A stretch of DNA of 64,000 nt, from assembly GCA_902785825.1 (NCBI GenBank), contig CACZZZ010000003.1, positions 1 to 64,000 of the forward strand, given 5' to 3'. The DNA is from an uncultured Bacteroidia bacterium. Its GTDB lineage: Bacteria; Bacteroidota; Bacteroidia; Bacteroidales; UBA932. This document shows positions 25,298-34,315 of the stretch, in pieces (position 1 is the stretch's first letter; each line of letters begins with the position of its first letter). The translations under genes were made by a program, and so were the position numbers. The notes under the pieces were generated by a model. It was not told the origin of the DNA and did no database searches. It saw nothing but the letters and a program-made list of their open reading frames with translations.

Positions 25298-28200
25298 TTA
25301 GAATCCAATGTTAACAGTTAAAGCAAGAGTCCTGTCGACCGGGTAGTTGTAGTTCTGGGAAGAACCGGCCTCGGGGTCGAGTCCGTAAACCCGGGAATTG
25401 GACCATGTGAGCACGTTCTGTCCGGAAATACCGACCCTCATCCTTGAGAGCCAGTCATATTTCTTGAGTGCGGAATACTTGAAGTCATATCCGATCTGGA
25501 AGTCCTTCATACGGATATACGCGCAGTCAATAAGCCAGAAGTCACTGTCGAGGAAGTTGTTGTTGGCGTTGAGGTTCGTGTTGGAAGTGAGCCTCGGATA
25601 TGCGGCGTTGGTGTTCGAAGGAGTCCAGGTGTTCTCCTGGTAAGGGAAGATGACGGAAAGGTCACCGACCTGGCTGGTCTGCATGGAATTGGTAGAGTTT
25701 GTTCCGTTCAGTCCCAGGTTGTAGTTGGTAGCACCTTGGATCAATGTGCTGAAATAGAATCCCTTCCATCCGAGTGTGATGTTGACACCATACTGTGCGC
25801 GAGGAACACTGGTCTTGCCAAGCCTGCGGTAGTCGGCGGAAGTGATCTGTCCGTCACCGTTGGTATCCTCGTACTTGAGGTCACCGGGAGCGAGGTTGCC
25901 CGTGTTCATTGAGGCGAGATAAGCGACACTGTTGAACACGTCATTCTGATCGGTGTAGAAACCGAGGGAGTGGTAACGGTTGCCGTAGTAGCCCTTCTGT
26001 TGCTGAGTCCTGGTATATGGATTCATATAAGATGACTCTGCCTCACTCTGGTTATATGCCCAGAGCTGGTCGAAATAGGTCATGTTGGCGGCGACGTCAT
26101 AGCTGAAGTCTCCGATGTTGTCCCTCCAGCCGAGCTGGATCTCAATACCCTCGCGGCGGAACTCGGACTCGGACTTGACTTTCGGCATGGAGATACCCAT
26201 GACCTGGTTCAGATAGCTCTGTCCTGTAGGAGCCATAAGGTAGCCGAAGGTCTTGTAGAAGAAGTAGTCGAATGAGCCGTAGAGCCTGTTGGATAAGGAT
26301 GCGAAGTCAAAACCGATGTCGGTCTGGTTGGTGGTGTACCAAGTAAGGTCGGGTGAAGGTAGGGCACCCTCGCTGAAACCGGAAGCGAAGCCTCCGTCCA
26401 CGACATAGGAAGTCGCGCTCAATGTGTAGGACTGCATGTATGCGAATCTTCCGGCGCTGGAATCCAGACCGGTCTGTCCGTAGGAGGCGCGCAGTTTCAA
26501 CATGTTGAGGACGTTGTTGTCAACAAGGCCTTTCATCCAAGGCTCCGCTGTCACGACCCAACCGGCAGATCCTCCGACGAACAGACCCCATCTCTTGCCA
26601 GGGGCGAAATAGTCGGAACCGTCATAACGCATACTGCCCTCAAGGTAGTACTTGTTGGCGTAGTTGTAACGGGCCTGGCCAATCCAAGCGGCACGTCCTA
26701 GCTCGGCCTCGCTACCACCATTGGTCTGGGTGTCCGCGGGTCCTACGCTGATCTGGTCAACCTGGAACTCGTATTTCTCCCTTCCCATGTAGTAATCAAA
26801 ACCTCTCTCGTAGTATTGCTCGTAACCACCGACCACTGAGACTGAGTGTTTGCCAAATTGGTTGGCATACTCCAGGAACGCCTGGTTGGTGTAACCTATA
26901 TTCTTGTCATTAGTGATCGAGATGTAAGGCTGTCCGGCATAGATGGGTTGTGTGGAATCCCACTCGTACTCAGCGGCGTTCTTTCTCCAAGTCTTGTTGT
27001 TGTAGAAATAGTAGCGGTAGTTCGAGGAGACGCGGGCCTTAAGTCCCTTGACCCACGGCACGCTCCAGACAATCTCTCCCTTCGCATTTATAACGTTGGA
27101 GCTGGATTTTGTGTAACCGGCTCCCATAGTTGTCTGGGCGTAAAGGTTGTAGTTACCATTCCAGAAAGGAAGTCCGTGAGCGTTGAAGATAACACCCTGG
27201 TCGCCTCTTGCCAAAGCGGAGAAAGCGCTCCACATGCCATCGAACTGGGTTCCTCTCGGTTCATGGATAGACTGGGTGTAACCATCGACAGTGGCGTTGA
27301 TCTGTACACCGAACTTCTTGAGGTTAATTGTCTCGGCCAGACGTATTGTGGAGCGGTAGAAACGGTGGTCAGCGTTCTTCAACATAGACTTCTGGTCGGT
27401 GTTGGAGAAGGATGCGTAGGTGCGCATCACGTCGTTTCCGCCGGACATCCTGACAGTGTGCTTTGTCTGAGGTGTCCATTTCCTGAGGATCTCCTTGCGC
27501 TGGGAGTTCATGGGGCGCTTCTGGGAATCATAGCCATCTTTCGCCAGGTTTATAACCTCCTGGGAATAAGCCGGCTCTAGGCCATCGTTCTTGTAACCTT
27601 GGTTAGCGAACTCATAACGCTGCCATGTCGGCTCGACATCGGGCCAGAAAGCGGGTTGGGCGAATGACTGGTTGAAGTCGTAGTCGACGGCGACCTTGCC
27701 CTGAGAGCCTTTTCTTGTGACAATCTGGATGATACCATTAGCGGCTCGGGAACCGTAAACGGCTGTCGCCGAAGCGTCCTTCAGGATGTTCATCTGCTCG
27801 ATGTCCTCAGGAGAGAGGCTGACGAAGTCGCTCTTGGAACGGATGGCTCCATCTATAACGTACAACGGCTCACCTCCACCACGGATACTGATTGAAGGGT
27901 TGACGTTGATACCACCACCGCTCTGCTGGACGATAAGTCCAGGGGAACGGCCGGCGAGACCTTGCGAGATGTTCACAACCGGGAGGTTGGAAATCTGCTG
28001 GGTTTTAACCGTAGAGACCGAGGAGATAAGGTCTCTCTTAGTCGCTGATGAATAACCCACGACCAAGACATCGTCGAGCGCTAGCACATCCTCTTCCATC
28101 GTGAGGTCGTGCGTTCCGGCCTTGTCCGCATTGAACTCAACAGTGGTGTAGCCGAGGTTCTCGATTGTGACCACGGCGCCAGCGGGAACTGATAATGACC

Positions 28201-28390
28201 ACTTTCCGTCAGCGTCTGTAACGGCTCCGTTCAAGGTGCCTTTCTCAAGGACAAACGCTCCCACAACGGGTTGTCCTTTGGCATCTTTCACGGTACCGTT
28301 AACGGTCACCTTTGTCTGTGCGAATGCTATCTGCACCAGACATAGGAAGATCGCTACCGCGATACTTCTCAAACTAGGCGATTTTAACAT
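25298..28390 (-). CDS. SusC/RagA TonB-dependent receptor
   Basis: ATG 28390 starts a signal peptide (MLKSPSLRSIAVAIFL, cleavage near AFAQ) of a 1030-residue protein. A carboxypeptidase-regulatory-like domain (VNGTVKDAKGQPVVGA) is followed by the TonB box region and the plug (DDVLVVGYSSATKRD, SISIRGGGEPLYVIDG), then a 22-stranded barrel whose last strand ends VNIGF. It moves oligosaccharide into the periplasm using TonB energy. It precedes SusD by 7 bp and follows the DUF6067 gene by 38 bp in the same direction. Confidence 0.95.
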   Translation of the reverse strand: MLKSPSLRSIAVAIFLCLVQIAFAQTKVTVNGTVKDAKGQPVVGAFVLEKGTLNGAVTDADGKWSLSVPAGAVVTIENLGYTTVEFNADKAGTHDLTMEEDVLALDDVLVVGYSSATKRDLISSVSTVKTQQISNLPVVNISQGLAGRSPGLIVQQSGGGINVNPSISIRGGGEPLYVIDGAIRSKSDFVSLSPEDIEQMNILKDASATAVYGSRAANGIIQIVTRKGSQGKVAVDYDFNQSFAQPAFWPDVEPTWQRYEFANQGYKNDGLEPAYSQEVINLAKDGYDSQKRPMNSQRKEILRKWTPQTKHTVRMSGGNDVMRTYASFSNTDQKSMLKNADHRFYRSTIRLAETINLKKFGVQINATVDGYTQSIHEPRGTQFDGMWSAFSALARGDQGVIFNAHGLPFWNGNYNLYAQTTMGAGYTKSSSNVINAKGEIVWSVPWVKGLKARVSSNYRYYFYNNKTWRKNAAEYEWDSTQPIYAGQPYISITNDKNIGYTNQAFLEYANQFGKHSVSVVGGYEQYYERGFDYYMGREKYEFQVDQISVGPADTQTNGGSEAELGRAAWIGQARYNYANKYYLEGSMRYDGSDYFAPGKRWGLFVGGSAGWVVTAEPWMKGLVDNNVLNMLKLRASYGQTGLDSSAGRFAYMQSYTLSATSYVVDGGFASGFSEGALPSPDLTWYTTNQTDIGFDFASLSNRLYGSFDYFFYKTFGYLMAPTGQSYLNQVMGISMPKVKSESEFRREGIEIQLGWRDNIGDFSYDVAANMTYFDQLWAYNQSEAESSYMNPYTRTQQQKGYYGNRYHSLGFYTDQNDVFNSVAYLASMNTGNLAPGDLKYEDTNGDGQITSADYRRLGKTSVPRAQYGVNITLGWKGFYFSTLIQGATNYNLGLNGTNSTNSMQTSQVGDLSVIFPYQENTWTPSNTNAAYPRLTSNTNLNANNNFLDSDFWLIDCAYIRMKDFQIGYDFKYSALKKYDWLSRMRVGISGQNVLTWSNSRVYGLDPEAGSSQNYNYPVDRTLALTVNIGF

Positions 28391-28428
28391 AAGTGATTGA
28401 TTAATAGTTGATAAATGGTGAGTATATG

Positions 28429-31400
28429 TTATTGTGAGATTACGATCAGCCAACCTTCCTTGCTCTTGACCGGGATAGGTTGACCCGCCTTGAAGGAAGT
28501 CTCATCCTGGAAGTTCATGATCTCCGGGGCGGTAATCTTGGCCTTAGCGGGATCTATCCCGATAGCTTTCCAGTTTACTGTCATCTTTATCGTCTTGTCC
28601 TTTCCTGAGAAGTTTCCGATAGAGACCAGGGTCTTGCCGTCCTTTACATAAGCCGTGGCCTTGACATCCGGATCCGAGGTGGAGACAGGACAGTCAGGAT
28701 CCCAGTAGCCAAGCATCTTCGCCTCTGTTATCCCGAACTGATCCCAGAACTTCCAGACCGGCACAGGGGATTTGACATTCTCTTTTCCGGTTCCGGTCCA
28801 AGAGTGCCTCGCGGTTGTGCCATAAACCATCCCCAAGAACCTGTTTCCGCCATCCTGCAGCATCTCGCTCATCACGCCGAACGGGATTCCTGAGAAGGTG
28901 ACAAGCCATTGGTCAGGTGTCATCTCATTGTACTTATAGCTCTCACCGAACCACAGGCGATCCATATAAGGGAAGAACTCGGTGTACTGGTTGGCCGGAC
29001 CCTGCGAGTATCCGGTATTGGAGTGGAGATCGATGAGGGCACCGTCGTGATATTTCTCCAGAATCTTGCGGATTCTCTTGACTGTTGTCCTGTCGAAGGA
29101 CACGTCATCCATGTAGATACCGTCCAGGTCGTAGTTCTCTTCCATCCAGCGGAGTCCCTCCAGGAAGTAGTTGATAAACCTTGAGTTAGGTGTAAGGACC
29201 AGAGCCGCGTCGGAGTCATTCGGCCGGAAATGGTCGAGAGAGGTGTACCATGCCGGCTTGTAATCGTCGATCAGGTGCTCGCAATCCCAAGGCAGGCCGT
29301 AACCTACACCCTCGAGGAATATCTCATGGTTGAGGCTATGGAACGCGTAGACCTCATCGCAGTGGGTCGTGAGCTCGCGGATGGTGTAGTACAGTTTGAC
29401 CTTCCTGCCGTTCTCATGCTGGTGCTTGATGTGCATGATCAGGGAGTCCCTGATTATGTAGGGATAATTGATGTACGGGTTGAGGTTGGTGGCGTGGTGG
29501 ATGTTGGATATGTTGGCCCCGTCCTCAGCCGCCTTGTCAAAACCGGCGGGATTGGAGTGATAATACTTCTCAGAGAAGTGTTTGGAAGGATTAAGATCCT
29601 TGACCGGGGTGATCAGGAGATTGAACTCATAGTTCATGGGCTCCTTGCCGATAGTCCTCTTGCCTGTCGAGGCGATAACTGTGGCTGGTTTGCCCTTCGC
29701 TCCGCTGACAGTCACGGTCCCCAGGTGGTTGTTGCTCCAGACAGGGGTAGGCTCGGGTTTATAGTCCCAGATAAGCGGTCCGTGGTAGGTGCCGCCCCTG
29801 AACTCGGTGTGCAGACCCGCTTTCACGCCACCGATCCAGTAGCTGTCGTAGGAACCGTCCCATTTATAGGTGTAGTTGACAGGGCGGTATCCGCCTCCTT
29901 TTCCGCCGCCATATCCGATACCGAGGAGATACTCGGAAGAGTAGGCGCTGTAGGTGGAGACGAGCCTCACATCCTTGACCTCTATCTCCTTTTCTGAAGA
30001 GACATTTATGTCGAAGTGCATGTGGCCGTCGAACTCCATGTTCCCGGCAAGGTCAAACTTGATCCCTTTCTGCTCCGAGGAGGCTTTCCATGTCACGAGA
30101 CCGGCCGCATCCTTGGTGATCTTGACATTGTCGGCGTTGAAGACCACGTCGCCACTGTTCGTGGACACAACCAGGGTCTGAGGCTTCTCGAACACATTCT
30201 TCCCGTTGACCTCAATCTTGTTGACCATTCCGTTGGCACCGACCTCGATGACCTTGCCGGTCGCCTCGACTTTATTCCCATCCACAGTCATTTCCTTGAA
30301 CGGGGCGACAGGCTCATTGTCCAACGCTATGGTTGAGTTGAGCCAGCGTAGTCTGGCGTGTCTCCAGGTCTCTGAGTCCCCCTTGTCCGCCAGGACCTTG
30401 GACGACACTTTAATCTCAATCGGTATTGCCTGAGGATCAACGCCTTCCGCTGAGATAACCGCCTGTCCCTTATAGGTCCCAGACTTGGCGTCCTCAGGAA
30501 TCTGGACTCCGCACCAGAGAGCCTGTACCTTATCTTTGGGCACGTTGATGGTGAAATCCAGATGCTTGCCATCCCAGTTTGTTCCCTCCTGGTTGAAGCA
30601 TGTCATGGCATCCGTCCCGATCGTGGCACTGCCGTTCTTGAGTTCTGAGAAAGCGACTTTGACATTCTTGAGTTCCTTCTTCGCCGCCCAGACACCGAAT
30701 TGCCATGCGTAATACTCATTCTTGTCGGCCGCGCCTTTGAAAACCGTCTTCGGTCCTTTGGCCCATCTCGCGGGAATCTGGTAAGTCAACTGGATAGGAA
30801 AGGCCCGGTCCTCAGGAAAAATAACCATCTCTTTACCCACGGCGTTCTTTACAGCGTCCATCTCGTCCGCCGTGGCAATCAAACCCATAGGGCTCCAGAA
30901 GTTGAACCGGGAAACACTCTCAAAGCAATTCACGGTCGCTTTTGGAAGTTCATTTTTCAAACCAACCATTTTTTCGGACCAGGCCTTGTCCGTATCGTAT
31001 TCTGGTGGAAGATAATCGTTCCAAGGTTTGCCATATCTGGCGTCTCCGCTTCCCGGACGCCATTTATAAGGCAGGTAATAGATGTAATAAGTCCCGGCTC
31101 CGGCCGTGGGTTTGAAGACCACCTCTCCTTTTTCCGGAGTCATCTCCGTGACTATCACGTCCTTGATCTCGTTGTCCTCGGCGTCGGTCACAATGATCTT
31201 CTTAGTGTCAATCCTCAGGTCCGGACGTCTCCACGGCAGCTGGGCTACCACACCATCGGCCGAGGTTTCACCCACAGAGACTACAGCCCTGTGATGACCT
31301 CTCTGGTCAGCTTTCCATTGGATATCCGCAACTTTGAACGGAATCCCGTCGGGAGCGAAACTTTGGTAGCGGCTATCTCCGTCAGGGATGTTTTTAGTCC

Positions 31401-31464
31401 CGGAACAGGAGACTACGCTAGCGCAAATCGCGATGATTAATGATAAAGAGAAATGTGGTTTCAT
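28429..31464 (-). CDS. Large DUF6067/GH123-like secreted enzyme, copy B
   Basis: The 1011-residue lipoprotein (lipobox VVSC, C20) is the closest relative in the window of the 16235 protein, sharing segments such as NEYY-WQ-GVWAA and QALWCGVQIPEDAKSG. It has the same architecture: N-terminal strands, a sandwich (MEFDGHMHFDINVS), a barrel with LDGIYMDDVSFDR and LIDLHSNTG, and a C-terminal sandwich. One difference is an insert in the N-terminal region (YKWRPGSGDARYGKPWNDYL, absent in copy A). As first gene before SusC it probably acts at the cell surface on the glycan fed to the transporter. A strong hairpin lies just upstream of its ATG. Confidence 0.75.
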   Translation of the reverse strand: MKPHFSLSLIIAICASVVSCSGTKNIPDGDSRYQSFAPDGIPFKVADIQWKADQRGHHRAVVSVGETSADGVVAQLPWRRPDLRIDTKKIIVTDAEDNEIKDVIVTEMTPEKGEVVFKPTAGAGTYYIYYLPYKWRPGSGDARYGKPWNDYLPPEYDTDKAWSEKMVGLKNELPKATVNCFESVSRFNFWSPMGLIATADEMDAVKNAVGKEMVIFPEDRAFPIQLTYQIPARWAKGPKTVFKGAADKNEYYAWQFGVWAAKKELKNVKVAFSELKNGSATIGTDAMTCFNQEGTNWDGKHLDFTINVPKDKVQALWCGVQIPEDAKSGTYKGQAVISAEGVDPQAIPIEIKVSSKVLADKGDSETWRHARLRWLNSTIALDNEPVAPFKEMTVDGNKVEATGKVIEVGANGMVNKIEVNGKNVFEKPQTLVVSTNSGDVVFNADNVKITKDAAGLVTWKASSEQKGIKFDLAGNMEFDGHMHFDINVSSEKEIEVKDVRLVSTYSAYSSEYLLGIGYGGGKGGGYRPVNYTYKWDGSYDSYWIGGVKAGLHTEFRGGTYHGPLIWDYKPEPTPVWSNNHLGTVTVSGAKGKPATVIASTGKRTIGKEPMNYEFNLLITPVKDLNPSKHFSEKYYHSNPAGFDKAAEDGANISNIHHATNLNPYINYPYIIRDSLIMHIKHQHENGRKVKLYYTIRELTTHCDEVYAFHSLNHEIFLEGVGYGLPWDCEHLIDDYKPAWYTSLDHFRPNDSDAALVLTPNSRFINYFLEGLRWMEENYDLDGIYMDDVSFDRTTVKRIRKILEKYHDGALIDLHSNTGYSQGPANQYTEFFPYMDRLWFGESYKYNEMTPDQWLVTFSGIPFGVMSEMLQDGGNRFLGMVYGTTARHSWTGTGKENVKSPVPVWKFWDQFGITEAKMLGYWDPDCPVSTSDPDVKATAYVKDGKTLVSIGNFSGKDKTIKMTVNWKAIGIDPAKAKITAPEIMNFQDETSFKAGQPIPVKSKEGWLIVISQ

Positions 31465-31487
31465 TAGTTATGTGTTGTGGTTTTTCC

Positions 31488-31534
31488 AAAAAAACACGAA
31501 TGAGCCTAAAAAGTGGGTCTTTTGGCTCATTCGT
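31488..31534 (-). terminator. Terminator/attenuator hairpin ahead of the DUF6067-SusCD operon
   Basis: Read on the minus strand, an 11-bp stem ACGAATGAGCC/GGCTCATTCGT extends through an internal 5-bp AAAAG/CTTTT helix with loop ACCCA, and is followed by GTTTTTTT. Its last T lies 24 nt before the ATG of the DUF6067 gene. No gene ends close by: the GH42-like gene stops about 200 nt further upstream. It therefore either ends that gene's transcript or controls entry into the SusCD operon. The T-tract makes termination likely. Confidence 0.75.
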
Positions 31535-31735
31535 TATGTAATATGTTGATATGCAATAAGTTATACCCCCCCTCATCGAGAGGATAATAGCCTTGGTAGG
31601 AAGATACGTTATGATAGGACTGACTCAATTGCGCCGATTATCTTTCGCAAATTAGTAAAGATTTTCGGGATATGCAACTGAATTCTGAGATGTTTTATCT
31701 TTTTATTAATAATATGATTCTACCAATAGATAATC

Positions 31736-33622
31736 CTATTGAATTAAGAACAATCTAGTGTCGGGAGTGTTGAACTCGATTATGAATTTCTTAGCGTTCC
31801 TTGCCACCGTCTTCCCGGAGAACAGATCGACAACCTCCTTGGCCTTGCCATTCAAGTACACTGTTTTCATTCCTCCATCCTTGCAATGGACGCTGATGAG
31901 CCTCTCGTTGGCAAATACAGGCTCCAGGCCTTTCAAATACTCATGAGCGCCAGCCTTGATGCAGATTTCCTTCAATGCCTCACTGGTGTAGAGGGACGGT
32001 TCTTTAGCATAGACCGCTATCCATTCGCCCATATTCGTGGAATTCACCCCTCCCGTTCCGAACGGCACTCCGGCCCATCGCTCCACTCTATTGATATCCA
32101 ACGATTTCCCGTCGCTTATCCCCGGAGCGTAACACCAAATAACCGTCCTTCCGTCTTTGCAGATGTATTCCTTTAAGAGAGACTCTTTTTCCTTTGTGAT
32201 AGTCATTGTGGCGGGAAGAGCGACCACCTTGTACCGGGACAGATCCAGTCTCGTCACATCGGATAGGGAATAGCAGTCGATCGGCATTCCCATCTTGCTG
32301 AGAGCGTTCCTGAACGGCTCACAGAGTGACCAAGGGAAAGGAGTCTCATCATTCATCCCATTCATGCTTTCCGGATCAGCCAGGAACAAGACCTCGGACA
32401 CGGAGGCGGAATTGTCATTCTTGAAGCGCTCGAAAACCTCATGGGCCTTTCCTATCGCCTCCCGGAGCGTGGGATCATCGTAAAAATGTTCCCACATGTC
32501 GAACCACCACATGTCGGCATGGTTAATGATGGCGAAGCAGGCTTCCCGTAGATTGCCGGCTATGTCCTCAATGGAATCATTGTAAGCGGAACCACCCATG
32601 AAGTACCCGTGTGGCCGGTGGTCAACTTCATGGAAGAGTCTTTTCCCATTGAGCATGGCGGTCCCGAAAAGAGTCTGCGACCCGCTGCCCTCTCCCATAG
32701 CCCTGCTCGAATATGACGCTGGTGCGATAAAGAAGTCCAAGTCCTTGCTGGACAGTACCTTCTCATATCCCATATGGCCGAAACTCACCGTATGGCGGTC
32801 GCTGACAAGGTAGTAGCCGAAAAACGCTCCGATCTGTTTTCCGGCGGGGATGACAGATCTCGCCTTTGCCGCGTAACGCAGCACGGCGTCGGCGATCACA
32901 TCACCGTGGAATGTCCAGTAGTCTATCTTGTCACTCTCGGTAGCAGGATCATAGACTTTATTCTCGAATGCCGCCTTATGGAGATCTCGGAGTGCGGGAG
33001 CAGATTCCGCCGGTTGTTTTCCCCGAGCCATGAGCCATTCACCGAATGTCTTGTCTTTCAATGGACTGGAGTACCCTCTCTTGTATTCATACCATTCAGA
33101 GGTGCACCCGCCGGAGAGAATGTAGGCGAAGATCTTGTCTCCGTATTTGCTCTCGGCGTAAGCGACGAAGTCTTCCAGCCATCTCTCAGTCTCCTCGAAC
33201 CATTTGCCGTCGCAGGCGAAGCTTGAGATGAAATCATAGCTGTCTCCGGAAAATCTTCTTGTCGCCCAGTATGGTGTGTTAAGGTCGATCATGCACACGA
33301 TACGGGCTTCAGGACTCACTTTAAGAATGTCATCTATCTGGGCGTCAAGGTTTTCCCAAGCGTATTGCCCTATGCCTGTCCAAATGGGAGGGTATTGGCA
33401 GTAGTACTCTCCAAGAGAATTGATTGTGTTGGCGGCGAAAACGCACCGCGTGGTGATGCCGAGATCCTTCGCGAATATCCCGGTCATCTCCAACTGCTTG
33501 TGGAAGGACCTGTAGCAGTCAAACGCCGGACCCTTCGGGTTATTCACCATCCCCGGTCTCAATGGGTTGTTGACAATGATCGGAAGCAACAACGCCGTGA
33601 ATAAACAAGCCTTACGGAACAT
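31736..33622 (-). CDS. GH42-like secreted protein
   Basis: A 628-residue protein with a hydrophobic N-terminus (MFRKACLFTALLLPIIV). A (beta/alpha)8-type barrel spans about 30-400 (IGQYAWENLDAQIDDIL, YILSGGCTSEWYEYKRGYS, LFHEVDHRPHGYF), then a flavodoxin-like domain near 440-560 (RYKVVALPATMTI, DGRTVIWCYAPGI) as in the trimerisation domain of GH42 beta-galactosidases, and a final beta domain. It may process a glycoside, but I cannot assign catalytic residues with confidence. It follows hicB by 13 bp and shows no own promoter, so it may be co-transcribed with hicAB. Confidence 0.6.
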   Translation of the reverse strand: MFRKACLFTALLLPIIVNNPLRPGMVNNPKGPAFDCYRSFHKQLEMTGIFAKDLGITTRCVFAANTINSLGEYYCQYPPIWTGIGQYAWENLDAQIDDILKVSPEARIVCMIDLNTPYWATRRFSGDSYDFISSFACDGKWFEETERWLEDFVAYAESKYGDKIFAYILSGGCTSEWYEYKRGYSSPLKDKTFGEWLMARGKQPAESAPALRDLHKAAFENKVYDPATESDKIDYWTFHGDVIADAVLRYAAKARSVIPAGKQIGAFFGYYLVSDRHTVSFGHMGYEKVLSSKDLDFFIAPASYSSRAMGEGSGSQTLFGTAMLNGKRLFHEVDHRPHGYFMGGSAYNDSIEDIAGNLREACFAIINHADMWWFDMWEHFYDDPTLREAIGKAHEVFERFKNDNSASVSEVLFLADPESMNGMNDETPFPWSLCEPFRNALSKMGMPIDCYSLSDVTRLDLSRYKVVALPATMTITKEKESLLKEYICKDGRTVIWCYAPGISDGKSLDINRVERWAGVPFGTGGVNSTNMGEWIAVYAKEPSLYTSEALKEICIKAGAHEYLKGLEPVFANERLISVHCKDGGMKTVYLNGKAKEVVDLFSGKTVARNAKKFIIEFNTPDTRLFLIQ

Positions 33623-33635
33623 TCTCTTGGGATTG

Positions 33636-34052
33636 TTATAAATGCAAGGCTATCAAGTCGTTGCCGAGTCGGTGGAGAGCAGCTTCAATTTTGTTGATCT
33701 GAGCTCTACGTGGGGAGGATTTACCTTTAGCGTAGTGCCAAAGCTGCTTTTGGTTTATTCCTGTCAATCTTTCCAGTCCGGCTTTAGAGAATATTCCTTG
33801 GTATAGGGTCAGGAGACTTTTAACATCCATTTTAAACGCAATCGCATAATCCCCTTGTAACTGCTCCGGAACTGTACAACCAAGTTCTTTGCATGTTTCG
33901 ACGTAGTCGTTCAGGGTCTCTTGCAGGTTATTCTTTATTTCTTCAATTGTGTTACCAGTCGCGACAATGCCATCCAACTCATTGATATAAGCTGAATAAT
34001 TATTCTCTAGACTCTCAATTGTAGCTGTAATAGTCCTCATATTATTGTTCAT
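33636..34052 (-). CDS. hicB: HicB antitoxin with HTH domain
   Basis: The 138-residue protein starts with the HicB RNase-H-like fold (ATIESLENNYSAYINELDG, AATGNTIEEIKNNLQE) and ends with an XRE-type helix-turn-helix (SKAGLERLTGINQKQLWHYA) that would bind the operator. ATG 34052 overlaps the hicA stop by four bases (ATGA). HicB neutralises HicA and, through the HTH, represses the pair. It is longer than minimal HicB because of the DNA-binding tail. Confidence 0.9.
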   Translation of the reverse strand: MNNNMRTITATIESLENNYSAYINELDGIVATGNTIEEIKNNLQETLNDYVETCKELGCTVPEQLQGDYAIAFKMDVKSLLTLYQGIFSKAGLERLTGINQKQLWHYAKGKSSPRRAQINKIEAALHRLGNDLIALHL

Positions 34053-34240
34053 TTTAGCCCCGCCTCTCTCAGTATCGAATTTAATGTGCCTTCCGCCAGA
34101 TCGTCGTTTCTTTTACCGGCGACAATTATCGGACGCCTCGCTCCTTCTTTATAAAACTTATGATGATCCCCTTTGGTGCTTAAATAGCGCCATCCATCAG
34201 CCTCTAAAAGCTCTATAATCTCTTTAACCTTCTTTTTCAT
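34049..34240 (-). CDS. hicA: HicA mRNA interferase toxin
   Basis: A 63-residue dsRBD-like protein with the conserved G24-D25-H26-H27 motif, where the first His is catalytic in the HicA family, plus a basic strand (GARRPIIVAGK). It cleaves mRNA independently of the ribosome and is blocked by HicB. A promoter with an inverted-repeat operator lies directly upstream, 76 bp after the metallophosphoesterase gene. Confidence 0.9.
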   Translation of the reverse strand: MKKKVKEIIELLEADGWRYLSTKGDHHKFYKEGARRPIIVAGKRNDDLAEGTLNSILREAGLK

Positions 34241-34257
34241 AGTAAAAGTATCAGTTA

Positions 34258-34309
34258 CAAAAATAACTATTTTTCTATTATATCCAACGATAGAACAGAA
34301 AAATAGTTA
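34258..34309 (-). promoter_or_regulatory. hicAB promoter with 13-bp inverted-repeat operator
   Basis: The minus-strand -7 box TATTTTTG (34258-34265) is an exact consensus match. Its upstream half overlaps one arm of a perfect 13-bp inverted repeat: TAACTATTTTTCT (34264-34276) and AGAAAAATAGTTA (34297-34309), 20 bp apart. The -33 element GTTG is imperfect. Binding of HicB through its HTH to this repeat would cover the -7 box. Confidence 0.75.
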
Positions 34310-34315
34310 CTAATA

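Noticed and set aside
29230-29997. Long plus-strand frames inside the DUF6067, SusC and rpoB genes.
   Set aside because: They lie opposite strongly supported genes, have no ribosome-binding site or domain, and follow the codon shadow of the coding strand.
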